Part shown: piece by piece, positions 9,112-18,447 of the stretch
Layout of the letters: each line of letters opens with the position of its first letter
Position numbering within the stretch: position 1 is the stretch's first letter
Assembly (NCBI GenBank): GCA_947479815.1
Contig: CANKAT010000012.1
Coordinates: forward strand, 1 to 52,625
Source: Sphingobacteriaceae bacterium
GTDB lineage: Bacteria; Bacteroidota; Bacteroidia; Sphingobacteriales; Sphingobacteriaceae
Length of the DNA stretch: 52,625 nucleotides
Reading direction: 5' to 3'
Program-made: the position numbers and the translations under genes
Notes under the pieces: model-generated
What the model was told of the DNA's origin: nothing
The model's database searches: none
What the model saw: the letters and a program-made list of their open reading frames with translations, nothing else

Positions 9112-11637
9112 TTAATGCCCAACCATAAATACAGCATTACTGAATAAAAGTTTACCATTCTCCCAAAAACTGCGAAATAGCGGATCATCAGCTAAATATA
9201 CTACTGAGCCATTCCCAATTTCTTGAACACCAAAAATTAAACCATCGCTTAATTTTTTCTTGACTTTCGAACCTACAAATCCGGTAACATAATTATCTTT
9301 TTTAATAACTCCAACATTCCAGCCATCGCTCATGTATTGATAAACATTATCATCAAGCTTTAGGGTATAGTAGAAATCAGGAAAACCAAAAGCAAGAGGA
9401 TGAGTATTATCCAGATCTACTTTATATATAGCACCTGGAATATTGGTTTGAACACGTTCTCTTTCTCGGTTCTCATACAATTTAAGTACTTTATAAGGAT
9501 CAGTTTCCTTATCTTCTTTCTTTGCTTCTTCCTTGTTTTTAATGTCAAAACCTTTCACCCCCACCAGTTGAGATACAGCAGCATCCATGGCAATCAGCTT
9601 TCCACCACTACGTATCCATTGCAAGATTTTTTCGTTTCCTAAATCAGTATATTTCCCATTAGGTAAAATAAGTACGTCAATGCTTGACCAATCGATGCGG
9701 TTAAGATCCTGATACCGAACTACACTAAGCGGATAGTTAATCTGTTGCTCAAAAAAATGCCAGATCTCTCCAAAAGCTAATGAAGAAGCCGCTTCGCCGC
9801 TTACAACAACAACCCTTGGTTTTTTAATATAGCGAACCTTGTCTGAGCCAAGATCTGCACCCTTGTCTACAAACGCTGAAGAAATTGGCTGTAATGCAAT
9901 GCCTGATTTGCTGGCTAGATCCGTTATAACCTTCTCAAAACCTCCATCAAGGTTTGAATTTCCATTACGCGCAATGATTAATGAGCCCGCGTTGAATCTA
10001 TTACCCCCGCTTTCGAAAGGAATTTCAGAATACCGAACCTTTATATTTTTTCTTAACAATTCGGCCAGAAACTTAACATCTGCCACAGAATTCCAGTTTG
10101 CAACGTAAGCTACCGGATTTGACAGGCTAGAAATAGCTGAAGCTTGTACTTCAAGAGTACTCATCAAAGGACTTAAGGATTCCTTGCTGGCAAATGCCTG
10201 AATTCCGTGTGCGTAGGGCAATGACCATGCCGTAATGTCGTAGGTTGCAGAGTCAGAAACAAATGTATTCGGTTCAAACAATACTTTCAAAAGAACAGAT
10301 TTTGGTTGATGAGCACTGATAACCATATCCGTTTTGTTAACCTTAATATTCTCAGACTTTCCAGTAAAGTAGTTGAAAGCTTGTGCTCCTTTTGCCGAAC
10401 CGTAGCCAAATTCTATCCCATTACGTTGCAAAAGCGTAGCCAAACTTTTGAGTTTTTCAGGATTATCTCCACGAATAATATAAGATTTATACTCGCCAGG
10501 AGGATTTGTTTTACTGCTAGAAAAATAATTTTTGAACTCATTTAAAGCCCTTTCTGCATTTTTTGAAGACGCCTCGACCGCAGAAAGTCCGGTGGTAAAA
10601 TGATGGTCGATTCGGTTTTTTAATGTAAGGGTATCCCCTTCCGAGTTGATAATTGCCAATCCGGCCCTTCCTGAACCTCCTTGTTCAAAGGTCATACCTA
10701 CAGAACCATTATAGATTGGATACGTATCCCCATAAGATGGATATAAAAGATCAAAGCGCTCTTTAGTAAAATACATCCAGCCCTTTTCATCAAAATAACG
10801 GGCATTGTTCTTTCCAATAATGGTTTGAAATTCTCTTTGCCATTTACTAATGTCCTGGTGATAAGGTTCAGCAGCTGGAGCAAAATAATAGGGCTCATCA
10901 ACCCCTTGTTCATGAAAATCTACATGAACTTGAGGAAGCCATTTATTAAATACTGCCAGGCGCTGCTGGCTTTCTATTTGAGATTGCCATGCCCAATCAC
11001 GGTTAAGGTCAAAATAATAATGGTTTGCTCGTCCTCCTGGCCAGGGCTCCAGGTGTTCGCGCGTAAATGGCAATGCATCTGGAACAACATTTCTAATCGG
11101 ATTATAAAAATTAACATACCGCTCTCTTCCATCCGGATTTAAACAAGGATCAATTACAACAAGGGTGTTTTTCAACCATGCTTTTGTTTGCTGATTTGCT
11201 GGATTTATTAGCTCATAGATTGTTTGGAGTGAGGCTTCAGTGGATACCGACTCATTTCCGTGCACATTGTAACTAAGCCAAACCACAACAGGCTGCTCTG
11301 ATGATACATCTTTTGAAGCAGAAACTGAACTTTGTTCGTTTATCCCAGCAAGATTCAGATTATACTTTCTAATCTGATCGAGCCTGCTGATATTAGTATC
11401 AGAGCCTACAAATGCAAGAAGCAAAGGACGACCTTCATTGGTTTTTCCATATTCCTGTAACTGAATATTCTTAGAAACTGAAGCCAGGTATTTATAATAA
11501 TCAACCACACGATGATGCGGAGTAAACTGATTGCCTAGTGCATAACCCAAATATTCAGAAGGTGATTGAATTTTTTGAGCCTGAACACTAAAAATTCCAG
11601 CAATCAAAAGGAAAATTAAAAAACAGTATTTTTTCAT
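9112..11637 (-). CDS. Secreted M14-family zinc carboxypeptidase
   Basis: Exported metallopeptidase with signal peptide 1-20 (ending SVQA). The M14 zinc site reads HxxE at His126/Glu129 (NVHGNE). A second histidine lies in HVDFHEQG (His238/His242), the substrate-arginine region reads DLNRDW (210-215), and the catalytic Glu is at 318 (MTFEQGG). The C-terminal half (about 390-841) contains a glutamine-amidotransferase-like Rossmann region with no hydrolytic role that I can show. At 841 residues it belongs to the large Bacteroidota M14 proteins rather than pancreatic-type enzymes. It lies upstream of susC on the same strand but 418 bp away, so co-transcription is doubtful. It probably trims peptides in the periplasm or outside the cell. 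Confidence 0.88.
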   Translation of the reverse strand: MKKYCFLIFLLIAGIFSVQAQKIQSPSEYLGYALGNQFTPHHRVVDYYKYLASVSKNIQLQEYGKTNEGRPLLLAFVGSDTNISRLDQIRKYNLNLAGINEQSSVSASKDVSSEQPVVVWLSYNVHGNESVSTEASLQTIYELINPANQQTKAWLKNTLVVIDPCLNPDGRERYVNFYNPIRNVVPDALPFTREHLEPWPGGRANHYYFDLNRDWAWQSQIESQQRLAVFNKWLPQVHVDFHEQGVDEPYYFAPAAEPYHQDISKWQREFQTIIGKNNARYFDEKGWMYFTKERFDLLYPSYGDTYPIYNGSVGMTFEQGGSGRAGLAIINSEGDTLTLKNRIDHHFTTGLSAVEASSKNAERALNEFKNYFSSSKTNPPGEYKSYIIRGDNPEKLKSLATLLQRNGIEFGYGSAKGAQAFNYFTGKSENIKVNKTDMVISAHQPKSVLLKVLFEPNTFVSDSATYDITAWSLPYAHGIQAFASKESLSPLMSTLEVQASAISSLSNPVAYVANWNSVADVKFLAELLRKNIKVRYSEIPFESGGNRFNAGSLIIARNGNSNLDGGFEKVITDLASKSGIALQPISSAFVDKGADLGSDKVRYIKKPRVVVVSGEAASSLAFGEIWHFFEQQINYPLSVVRYQDLNRIDWSSIDVLILPNGKYTDLGNEKILQWIRSGGKLIAMDAAVSQLVGVKGFDIKNKEEAKKEDKETDPYKVLKLYENRERERVQTNIPGAIYKVDLDNTHPLAFGFPDFYYTLKLDDNVYQYMSDGWNVGVIKKDNYVTGFVGSKVKKKLSDGLIFGVQEIGNGSVVYLADDPLFRSFWENGKLLFSNAVFMVGH

Positions 11638-11869
11638 ATAAAACTAATTTTTACGCCAGCTGGCTGTTAAATTTTTATCAGGCTTTCAATTTTTATTGGT
11701 AAACGGTAAACCTGCTTTAAAAGGGGAATTTTAAACAGGTAAATTGGTTAATTTCGGAATCTATTTCAAAACCAGCATGTCGGCCACTAATCTACGAATG
11801 AAAAAGTCTAATTGCCAAATTCTTCGCCTTGATGAACAAAAATCTTAATATTGTATCAAGCTAAATAAC

Positions 11870-13171
11870 ATGACAACGGAGCAATTATACAAGATTTACT
11901 TAAAAAACCCTCAAATCTGCACTGATACAAGGAAAATAACAGCTTCATGTCTATTTTTTGCACTTAAGGGTGATAATTTTGATGGAAATAAATTTGCTCA
12001 GCAGGCCCTTGAAAGTGGAGCAGCATACGCTATTATTGATGATGCAGAATATGCATTGGATGATCGATTTATAGTTGTTCAAGATGTTTTGGAAACCCTT
12101 CAGGATCTGGCTCGCCAACATAGAAAACAACTAAATATTCCTGTCATAGGTATTACCGGATCAAACGGAAAAACAACCACCAAAGAACTGATCAGATCTG
12201 TTCTCTCGCAACAGTTCAACACGTTTGCAACTGAAGGTAACCTGAATAATCATATCGGAGTGCCTTTAAGTATCTTATCGATAACTAATGACTGCGAGAT
12301 CGCAATAATTGAAATGGGTGCCAATCACCAACGAGAGATTGCATTTCTATGTAGTATTGCTCAGCCTAGCCATGGAATGATTACCAATATTGGAAAAGCA
12401 CATTTAGAAGGATTTGGCGGGATACAGGGGGTTAGGATAGGTAAGGGAGAACTGTATGAATTTCTTTATAAATCAGGCGGTATTGTATTTCTAAATAATG
12501 ATGACCAGACACTTAGCAACATGGCCAGCGAAAGAGGATTAGCACATACAGTAGAATATGGAACCAGTGATGACAACTTTGTTTCAGCAAGGCTAAAAAA
12601 CTCAAGTCCATGCCTCAGTATTGACTGGAATTTATCAGGAGAACCAAAACATACAGCCTTTTCAAATTTACCAGGTATCTATAACCTTGATAATATATGT
12701 GCGGCTATTTGTATCGGCAGCTATTTTAATTTAAGTCCTGATAAAATCAATAAAGGGATCAATTTATACAAACCTTTAAATAATAGGTCGCAACTACTGG
12801 AAACTCCAAACAACATCATAATATGCGATTACTACAATGCTAATCCAAGCAGTATGATTGTTGCACTGGATAACCTGGATGCCACCGATGCAAAATCTAA
12901 AGTTCTGATTCTAGGAGATATGTTTGAATTGGGTGAGGAGTCTGCAAATGAACATCGCTTAATCCTTGAAAAAGCATTACTTACAAAAGCCGATAGAAGA
13001 ATATTGGTAGGGGAGGAATTTTATAATCTAAAAGAAAGTAAAGGCGCTGAGTTTTATAAAACCACGTCTCAAGCATACGATGCCCTGAATCTTGATCCAA
13101 TAAAACAATCCACCATTCTATTAAAGGGTTCAAGAGGCATGAAGCTTGAAAGTCTGCTAAATCTCCTTTAA
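11870..13171 (+). CDS. murF: UDP-MurNAc-tripeptide:D-Ala-D-Ala ligase
   Basis: Cytoplasmic Mur ligase that adds D-Ala-D-Ala to the UDP-MurNAc tripeptide, the last soluble step of peptidoglycan precursor synthesis. Three Mur domains are seen: an N-terminal substrate domain with the TDTRKI signature (18-23), the central ATPase with P-loop GITGSNGKTTTKEL (94-107) and the EMGANH motif, and a C-terminal domain with YNANPSSM. At 433 residues it is normal for Bacteroidota MurF. The ATG start at 11870 precedes the conserved N-terminus directly. The 3' end overlaps the convergent 61-codon gene at 13157 by 15 bases. No other mur gene adjoins. Confidence 0.95.
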   Translation: MTTEQLYKIYLKNPQICTDTRKITASCLFFALKGDNFDGNKFAQQALESGAAYAIIDDAEYALDDRFIVVQDVLETLQDLARQHRKQLNIPVIGITGSNGKTTTKELIRSVLSQQFNTFATEGNLNNHIGVPLSILSITNDCEIAIIEMGANHQREIAFLCSIAQPSHGMITNIGKAHLEGFGGIQGVRIGKGELYEFLYKSGGIVFLNNDDQTLSNMASERGLAHTVEYGTSDDNFVSARLKNSSPCLSIDWNLSGEPKHTAFSNLPGIYNLDNICAAICIGSYFNLSPDKINKGINLYKPLNNRSQLLETPNNIIICDYYNANPSSMIVALDNLDATDAKSKVLILGDMFELGEESANEHRLILEKALLTKADRRILVGEEFYNLKESKGAEFYKTTSQAYDALNLDPIKQSTILLKGSRGMKLESLLNLL

Positions 13172-13342
13172 CTTTTTCCTGTATCGCTGAAGAAAGTAAA
13201 TGATGGGTGCGCACACAAAGGCTATACTATAAAGCGGGTGTCCTGAATCAAGTAATAAGACTGAAGAAAGGCAAAAAACAATCAGAAAAATTGTTAACCA
13301 GATGAAATATCTGCTTAGAAGAAATCGTTTAAAAATAGTCAT
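13157..13342 (-). CDS. Small two-helix membrane protein behind gldH
   Basis: A 61-residue protein with two hydrophobic helices (about 10-31 and 36-51), a short basic N-terminus and a very basic C-terminal tail (RYRKKLKEI). Both ends should therefore be cytoplasmic. It begins 2 bases after the gldH stop, and such tight coupling in the holB-ricT-gldH operon is the main argument that it is real. It overlaps murF tail to tail by 15 bases. I do not recognise a family. Position suggests a minor partner of GldH or of the cell envelope, but that is inference. Confidence 0.65.
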   Translation of the reverse strand: MTIFKRFLLSRYFIWLTIFLIVFCLSSVLLLDSGHPLYSIAFVCAPIIYFLQRYRKKLKEI

Positions 13343-13344
13343 AC

Positions 13345-13815
13345 TTATAGCGCTTTTTCAACGCGAATACCCACATCGCTTACATGATCCAGAGGATTAT
13401 CTCGCATATTCTGTTCAAGCTCAAAAATATAAGTGCCTTTTACAGGAAATTTATAATTCTCTTTAAACTTGATCTGATAGCTGTACATATTTCCTGAACC
13501 ACTACCAAGCCATTCACCGTCAGCTAATGCTAGTTTAAACTCTCTACGTTCAGTAACCTTCTTACCATCCGGCCCAATTATATGTATGATGATGAAGATA
13601 TTGGAATACTTATATCCTGCAGAATGCCGAAGATTGAGATACAGATTATACGAAATATCTGTTGCTTCAATTTTTACTGGAATGCTGATCTTTTGGGAAT
13701 AACTCCAATTACGCTTCTCAAATTCAGCATTTGTATCTGCAATAGTTACGGTGTCCTGACAGGAGATTAAGCCCAGCAACGACATCAATAAAAACAATGT
13801 TTTGATCTGCTTCAT
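13345..13815 (-). CDS. gldH: Gliding motility lipoprotein GldH
   Basis: Lipoprotein of 156 residues with signal peptide and lipobox LISC (cysteine 19). The mature part matches GldH: WSY near the start, the NLYLNLRHS.GYKYSN motif, and the GxWxGSGSGNMYSYQ stretch. In flavobacteria GldH is needed for gliding and works with the GldBCDH group. In many Sphingobacteriales the gene persists without observed gliding, so the role here may be in envelope function or secretion. Located 6 bases after ricT, in the holB-ricT-gldH order that is common in the phylum. Confidence 0.9.
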   Translation of the reverse strand: MKQIKTLFLLMSLLGLISCQDTVTIADTNAEFEKRNWSYSQKISIPVKIEATDISYNLYLNLRHSAGYKYSNIFIIIHIIGPDGKKVTERREFKLALADGEWLGSGSGNMYSYQIKFKENYKFPVKGTYIFELEQNMRDNPLDHVSDVGIRVEKAL

Positions 13816-13821
13816 TTGTAA

Positions 13822-15159
13822 TTATTCTGCAGGACGCTCACGGTTATTATTATTTCTAAAGTTTTTTCTTCGCTTATTGTTTCGGCTAGTTCCAGCCGGA
13901 CGTTCTGCCGATGGTTCAGTAGACTGATTAGCCTGTGCCGCATTTGGCGTAATTTCTTGCCTTACCGGCCTAGTGCCTGAACCCGCCTCAGCCTGTGGCT
14001 GTGAGTTTCCCGGTCCTTTAGGTTTATTCCCTTTTTTGCGATTGTTCTTTTTGTTTCTTACAGACTTATTATCAAGGCGGGTTAAACTATCCTGACCCAC
14101 AACATTTTCATAGTCAAATACTTTGGCAACAACTGGTTTATCTTCTTCAGGAACCTCCTCTTTCAGGAATTCGGGTTTAATCCCCTCTTTATTAAGTTTC
14201 TGAACTTCTTTAACTCTCGCTAAATCCAATGCTATCCAATTTTCATCATTAGGATAGCTAAACCACATTAGTTTCTTAAAAATATCTGTTTTTTGATGTC
14301 TGACCGTGCCGGTTAATGTCTCTAAACGATCTACATTGTCTGGAATATCTTTTAGAGCATCCATATACGTATCAAGCTCATAATTGAGGCAGCACTTTAA
14401 TTTGCCACATTGACCCGCAAGCTTTAGGGTATTCAGAGAAAGATTCTGATATCTGGCAGCAGAGGTTGAAACCGTTTTAAAATCTGTTAACCAGGTTGAA
14501 CAACAAAGTTCACGTCCGCAAGAACCAATACCACCTAAACGACTTGCTTCTTGGCGCATACCAATTTGGCGCATTTCTATTCGAATACGAAAGGTTTCGG
14601 CCATTTTCTTGATCAGTTCCCTGAAATCAACGCGACCTTCAGCAGTATAATAAAATGTTGCTTTTGTTCTGTCGCCCTGATAATCTACATCACTAAGTTT
14701 CATAGCCAGGCCCAGTTCTTTAGCTAATACCCTAGACTTATGCATCGTTTCAAATTCAAGATCTTTTGAAACCTTCCATTTATCAACATCAGTAGGAGTT
14801 GCTTTGCGATAGATCTTTTTAACTACATCTTCTGTACGAACATGTCTCTTTTTAAGTTGCATGCGAACCAATTCGCCAGTCAATGAAACGTGGCCAATAT
14901 CATAGCCGCCTGTTGTAGTTTCAACAGCAACAAGCTCGCCAGCTTCAAGATAGAGATTTTCTGTATTGAGATAAAACTCTTTTCTAGAGCCTTTAAATTT
15001 AATTTCTATGATATTAAATGGTTTATAATTTGAAGGCATGTCCATATGTGACAGCCAGTCATAAACATCTAATTTACTGCAACCATTGGTAAGACAAGAG
15101 CCATTACTCTTGCATCCGGCAGGGGCACAGCCACCTGTTGAACAACTTCCACATCCCAT
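13822..15159 (-). CDS. ricT: RicT/PSP1-domain protein (YaaT family)
   Basis: Homologue of Bacillus YaaT/RicT, which in that organism forms the iron-sulfur RicAFT complex that tunes RNase Y; Bacteroidota lack the same partners, so the role here is unproven. An unusual N-terminus has six cysteines in the first 27 residues (C3, C6, C11, C16, C22, C27). The PSP1 core follows with the conserved RELCCSTWL and CGKLKCCLNYE motifs. Beyond about residue 340 the protein is a low-complexity basic/Asn/Pro tail (KKNNRKKGNKPKG, RNNKRRKNFRNNNN), which looks RNA-binding. It starts 2 bases after the holB stop. Confidence 0.88.
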   Translation of the reverse strand: MGCGSCSTGGCAPAGCKSNGSCLTNGCSKLDVYDWLSHMDMPSNYKPFNIIEIKFKGSRKEFYLNTENLYLEAGELVAVETTTGGYDIGHVSLTGELVRMQLKKRHVRTEDVVKKIYRKATPTDVDKWKVSKDLEFETMHKSRVLAKELGLAMKLSDVDYQGDRTKATFYYTAEGRVDFRELIKKMAETFRIRIEMRQIGMRQEASRLGGIGSCGRELCCSTWLTDFKTVSTSAARYQNLSLNTLKLAGQCGKLKCCLNYELDTYMDALKDIPDNVDRLETLTGTVRHQKTDIFKKLMWFSYPNDENWIALDLARVKEVQKLNKEGIKPEFLKEEVPEEDKPVVAKVFDYENVVGQDSLTRLDNKSVRNKKNNRKKGNKPKGPGNSQPQAEAGSGTRPVRQEITPNAAQANQSTEPSAERPAGTSRNNKRRKNFRNNNNRERPAE

Positions 15160-15161
15160 AT

Positions 15162-16307
15162 CTAATTCAGTATATATTGAGTCCCCGCAGGGAGCGTATT
15201 AAACTTTAATATTTTAACGAATTGTAAAGATACATCTAAAAATAAAATTTTAGGATTCGCATTGCGCTCAATATGATAATGAGCCTTTTCCAATTCATTT
15301 ATAATGGCTTCAGCTTTTGCAAGATCAAGGTGTTTGCTGAAGTTTTGAACAAAATCCAATTCTGAAGATTGCAGGTGAACCAATTCATCAGCTCCTGAAA
15401 TGATCATAATACATTCGCGAATCAAATGTATTCCGTATCGCAAAAGGTTTTTTTGATTTTCGCGGCCTAATTTTGATGATTCATCAACAAATAAAAATAT
15501 CTGTCCTCCTTTATCTGCAAATGTCATTCGCATCCAGGAAGAAAAGAGCCTGAAATCATCGCTTTCATCTTCTTTCAGGAAATTTAATGCGCTTTGTAAA
15601 TTCCCTTCGCTCAAATAGGCAATCCTGGCAGCCTGTGTTTCAGGAATATCTTTACTTTGAACCAAATAGTTTACAATATCCTGTTTGGTTAAGGCCGGAA
15701 TTTTAACCAGCTGAGTTCTTGAAATAATTGTATTTAAAATCTGATCCTGGTTTTTTGCAATTAAAATGATCAGTGTTTTTTCTGCCGGTTCTTCCAATGT
15801 TTTCAACAACCTGTTTCCTTCATTCTTTAAATATTCAGGAAGCCAAACAATCATTGTTTTATACTCGGATTCAAACGGTTTTAGCGATAATCTATGCAAG
15901 ATATTCAAACACTCTGCCTTATTGATATTCGGCTGCTTATTTTGAGCATCCAAACGGTTACGCCATTCATCGAGATCAAAATAGGGATTATTGAGAACAA
16001 GATCCCGCCATTCTTCCAGATCAGCTGAAGAATCCTCCTTTTCACCTCCTCTAAAAAAAGGATATGAAAAATGTAGATCGGGATGAATGAGTTTATTATA
16101 CTTTCTGCAGGAAGAACATAAGCCACAGCTGTCTGCTTCCTGGCGGTCAGTACAGGAAATAAATTGTGAATATGCCAAGGCAAGTGCGAAATTTCCGGAA
16201 CCATCCGGACCAAGGAATAATTGCGCATGACTGACCCGGTTCTCATGAACCGATTGAATTAATTGTTCTTTAACTTCCTTCTGACCAATAATTTCACGAA
16301 ACAGCAT
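15162..16307 (-). CDS. holB: DNA polymerase III delta' subunit
   Basis: Clamp-loader subunit of the replicative polymerase. Residues 1-200 form the AAA+ fold: FREIIGQKEVKEQL, then a degenerate P-loop (GPDGSGNFAL, lacking GKT as expected for delta'), four zinc-site cysteines (C52, C61, C64, C67) and the LLKTLEEPAE motif of clamp-loader subunits. The C-terminal part is the helical collar domain. The 381-residue length fits. First gene of the holB-ricT-gldH operon. The ATG at 16307 precedes the conserved start directly. Confidence 0.92.
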   Translation of the reverse strand: MLFREIIGQKEVKEQLIQSVHENRVSHAQLFLGPDGSGNFALALAYSQFISCTDRQEADSCGLCSSCRKYNKLIHPDLHFSYPFFRGGEKEDSSADLEEWRDLVLNNPYFDLDEWRNRLDAQNKQPNINKAECLNILHRLSLKPFESEYKTMIVWLPEYLKNEGNRLLKTLEEPAEKTLIILIAKNQDQILNTIISRTQLVKIPALTKQDIVNYLVQSKDIPETQAARIAYLSEGNLQSALNFLKEDESDDFRLFSSWMRMTFADKGGQIFLFVDESSKLGRENQKNLLRYGIHLIRECIMIISGADELVHLQSSELDFVQNFSKHLDLAKAEAIINELEKAHYHIERNANPKILFLDVSLQFVKILKFNTLPAGTQYILN

Positions 16308-16503
16308 GGTGCAAAATAAGAAAAATTATGCTTTTCAACAGATGTTCTTTAGGAAGTTTATTAATTCATAAGGGTCCTGATTCCAAGTATTTTATGAGGA
16401 TAACTATGGCTCAGATAAAAGGTTCATCCATCAAGGTTCGAGTAAATTATACTCCCAGGTTTAAAAAAACCTTAGTTTTGCCTTAACCAATTATTGAATT
16501 CCA

Positions 16504-17931
16504 TTGAAAATTATTAAAACTGCAAGATTAGATCTTTCCAGGAAAGATATGCAAGACTTTGGCTACAAAGTTGTTGATGCAATTGTTGATCATTTTGAAA
16601 CACAGGATCAAAAACTTCCTGTAGCTACGGCCAGCCGAAAGGAAATTGATGCGCTTTTTTGCGAAGAAGCGCCAGAAAATCCAATGGCTGCCGATGATGT
16701 TTTAAAATTTGTTCTAGAAAATGTAATGACCAACAGTAATGTTATAACCCATCCAAAAGCTTATGCATTTGTGCCGGGCCCCAGCAATTACATCAGTGTG
16801 ATGTCTGATACACTGGCCACAGGATTTAATATTTTTGCCGGTGGATGGGTGGGGTCTCCGGCAGCAGCAGGTGTTGAAATCAATACGCTGAACTGGATGT
16901 TAAAACTTTTTAATTTTCAAGTAAAGAAAGGTGGCGGAATCTTCACCAGTGGTGGATCTATGGCAAACTTAACTGCATTGGCAACAGCAAGAAAAGTGAA
17001 ATGTGGTGATGAATTTTCAAAGGCGATCATCTATTTATCTGATCAGGCGCATTCATCAAATATTAAAGCGATCAATATTCTTGGCTTTAAAAAAGAGCAG
17101 ATCAGGATCATTCCTACCGATATGGAGTTTAAATTTTCAATCAATAAACTTAAAAATGCAATTGCAAAAGATAAGATCGAAGGACTTCAGCCATTTTGTA
17201 TGATTGCTTCAGCAGGTACAACCAATACTGGTACCATTGATCCACTCGAAGAGCTTGCCAGAATCTGTAAGAAAGAAAATATCTGGCTACATGTTGATGG
17301 TGCATACGGAGCCGCTGCTATGCTTTCAAAAAATGGTAAAAAATTGCTAAAAGGCATCGAAAAAGCAGATTCACTAACAGTTGATCCACATAAATGGCTT
17401 TTCCAGCCCTATGAAATTGGCTGCCTACTGGTTCAAAACCATAAATGGCTGAGCCGAACTTTTACTGAAAAGCCGGTCTACCTTAGAGATATTGAAGGCA
17501 ATCAATCAGAAATAAATTTTTACGATCATGGCATCGAATTAACAAGGAATTTTAGAGCATTAAAATTTTATATGTCGATAAAAACCTTCGGTTTACAGGC
17601 ATTCAGAAAGGCAATTGATTATAGTATCGATCTAGCCGAAGCAGTAGAAGCTGAATTAAGACAAAGTAATAAATGGGAGGTTATTTCACCTGCAACTCTT
17701 GCCATTATTAATTTTAGATATAATACTGTAGAAGAAAAATTGTCAGAAAAAAAACTTGACGAAATGAATCAAAAAATTTCGTCAAAAATGATGGCTTCTG
17801 GTGAGGCTCTTTTGGTTACAACAATTTTGCAAGGCCAGGTAGTATTGAGAATGTGCCTGATCAACCCAAGAACCACCATTGAGGATGTAAAAAATACCCT
17901 GGCGCTATGCGAGAAATTTGCTTTGGAATAA
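16504..17931 (+). CDS. PLP-dependent group II amino-acid decarboxylase
   Basis: Aspartate-aminotransferase-fold decarboxylase of the AADC/GAD group. The PLP lysine is Lys297 in VDPHKWLFQP; also present are the HVDGAYGAAA motif with the cofactor-binding Asp, TSGGSMANLTAL for phosphate binding, and the N-terminal HPKAYAFVPG substrate loop. Length 475 is typical. Start at TTG 16504; an ATG at 16549 is the alternative and would remove 15 residues. It stands alone, with ruvX 60 bases downstream. The substrate (aromatic amino acid, glutamate, aspartate or diaminobutyrate) cannot be settled by eye. Confidence 0.88.
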   Translation: MKIIKTARLDLSRKDMQDFGYKVVDAIVDHFETQDQKLPVATASRKEIDALFCEEAPENPMAADDVLKFVLENVMTNSNVITHPKAYAFVPGPSNYISVMSDTLATGFNIFAGGWVGSPAAAGVEINTLNWMLKLFNFQVKKGGGIFTSGGSMANLTALATARKVKCGDEFSKAIIYLSDQAHSSNIKAINILGFKKEQIRIIPTDMEFKFSINKLKNAIAKDKIEGLQPFCMIASAGTTNTGTIDPLEELARICKKENIWLHVDGAYGAAAMLSKNGKKLLKGIEKADSLTVDPHKWLFQPYEIGCLLVQNHKWLSRTFTEKPVYLRDIEGNQSEINFYDHGIELTRNFRALKFYMSIKTFGLQAFRKAIDYSIDLAEAVEAELRQSNKWEVISPATLAIINFRYNTVEEKLSEKKLDEMNQKISSKMMASGEALLVTTILQGQVVLRMCLINPRTTIEDVKNTLALCEKFALE

Positions 17932-17991
17932 ACAAATGATCAAGTAACATCGCTTAATCCTATATTTGTTCTGTTCAATATTAAACAGCTT

Positions 17992-18411
17992 ATGCGAGTT
18001 CTAGCTTTCGATTATGGTACTAAACGCATTGGAATTGCTGTGACCGATCCGCTGCAGATTATAGCTACTGGCCTGGATACCATTCATCCCAAAGATATTA
18101 TTGAGTACCTCAAAAAATACCTTTCAACAGAGCAAGTAGAACTTTTTGTGGTCGGAGAACCCAAACAGATGAATGGCAGTCCGTCACAATCGGCACCTCA
18201 TATTAAAGGATTTATCACTACTCTGAACAAAAATTTTCCAGAAATTCCAGTTGAGCAGATTGATGAACGATTTACATCCAAAATGGCATCAGCAGTAGTT
18301 GCTCAAAGTGGTTTCAAAAAAACAGATCGACAAAATAAAGAGCGCCTGGATACTATTTCTGCAACAATCATCCTGCAAACCTATCTGCAGAAAAAAAGCA
18401 TGGGCTTTTAA
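17992..18411 (+). CDS. ruvX: Putative pre-16S rRNA nuclease / Holliday junction resolvase RuvX
   Basis: YqgF-family RNase H-fold nuclease, 139 residues. N-terminal FDYGTKRIGIAVTD carries the first catalytic Asp, VVGEPKQMNGSPS the Glu-containing loop, and IDERFTS the third acidic motif. The family processes the 5' end of 16S rRNA in E. coli and was first proposed as a Holliday resolvase. A TATATTTG box at 17961-17968 lies 23 bases upstream of the ATG. An O-methyltransferase gene follows 36 bases later. Confidence 0.93.
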   Translation: MRVLAFDYGTKRIGIAVTDPLQIIATGLDTIHPKDIIEYLKKYLSTEQVELFVVGEPKQMNGSPSQSAPHIKGFITTLNKNFPEIPVEQIDERFTSKMASAVVAQSGFKKTDRQNKERLDTISATIILQTYLQKKSMGF

Positions 18412-18447
18412 AAACGGGGAAAAACTCAAAATACCTATCTTTAAGCC

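Noticed and set aside
11777-11848. 23-codon frame before murF
   Set aside because: Short, no ribosome-binding or promoter signal and no special composition.
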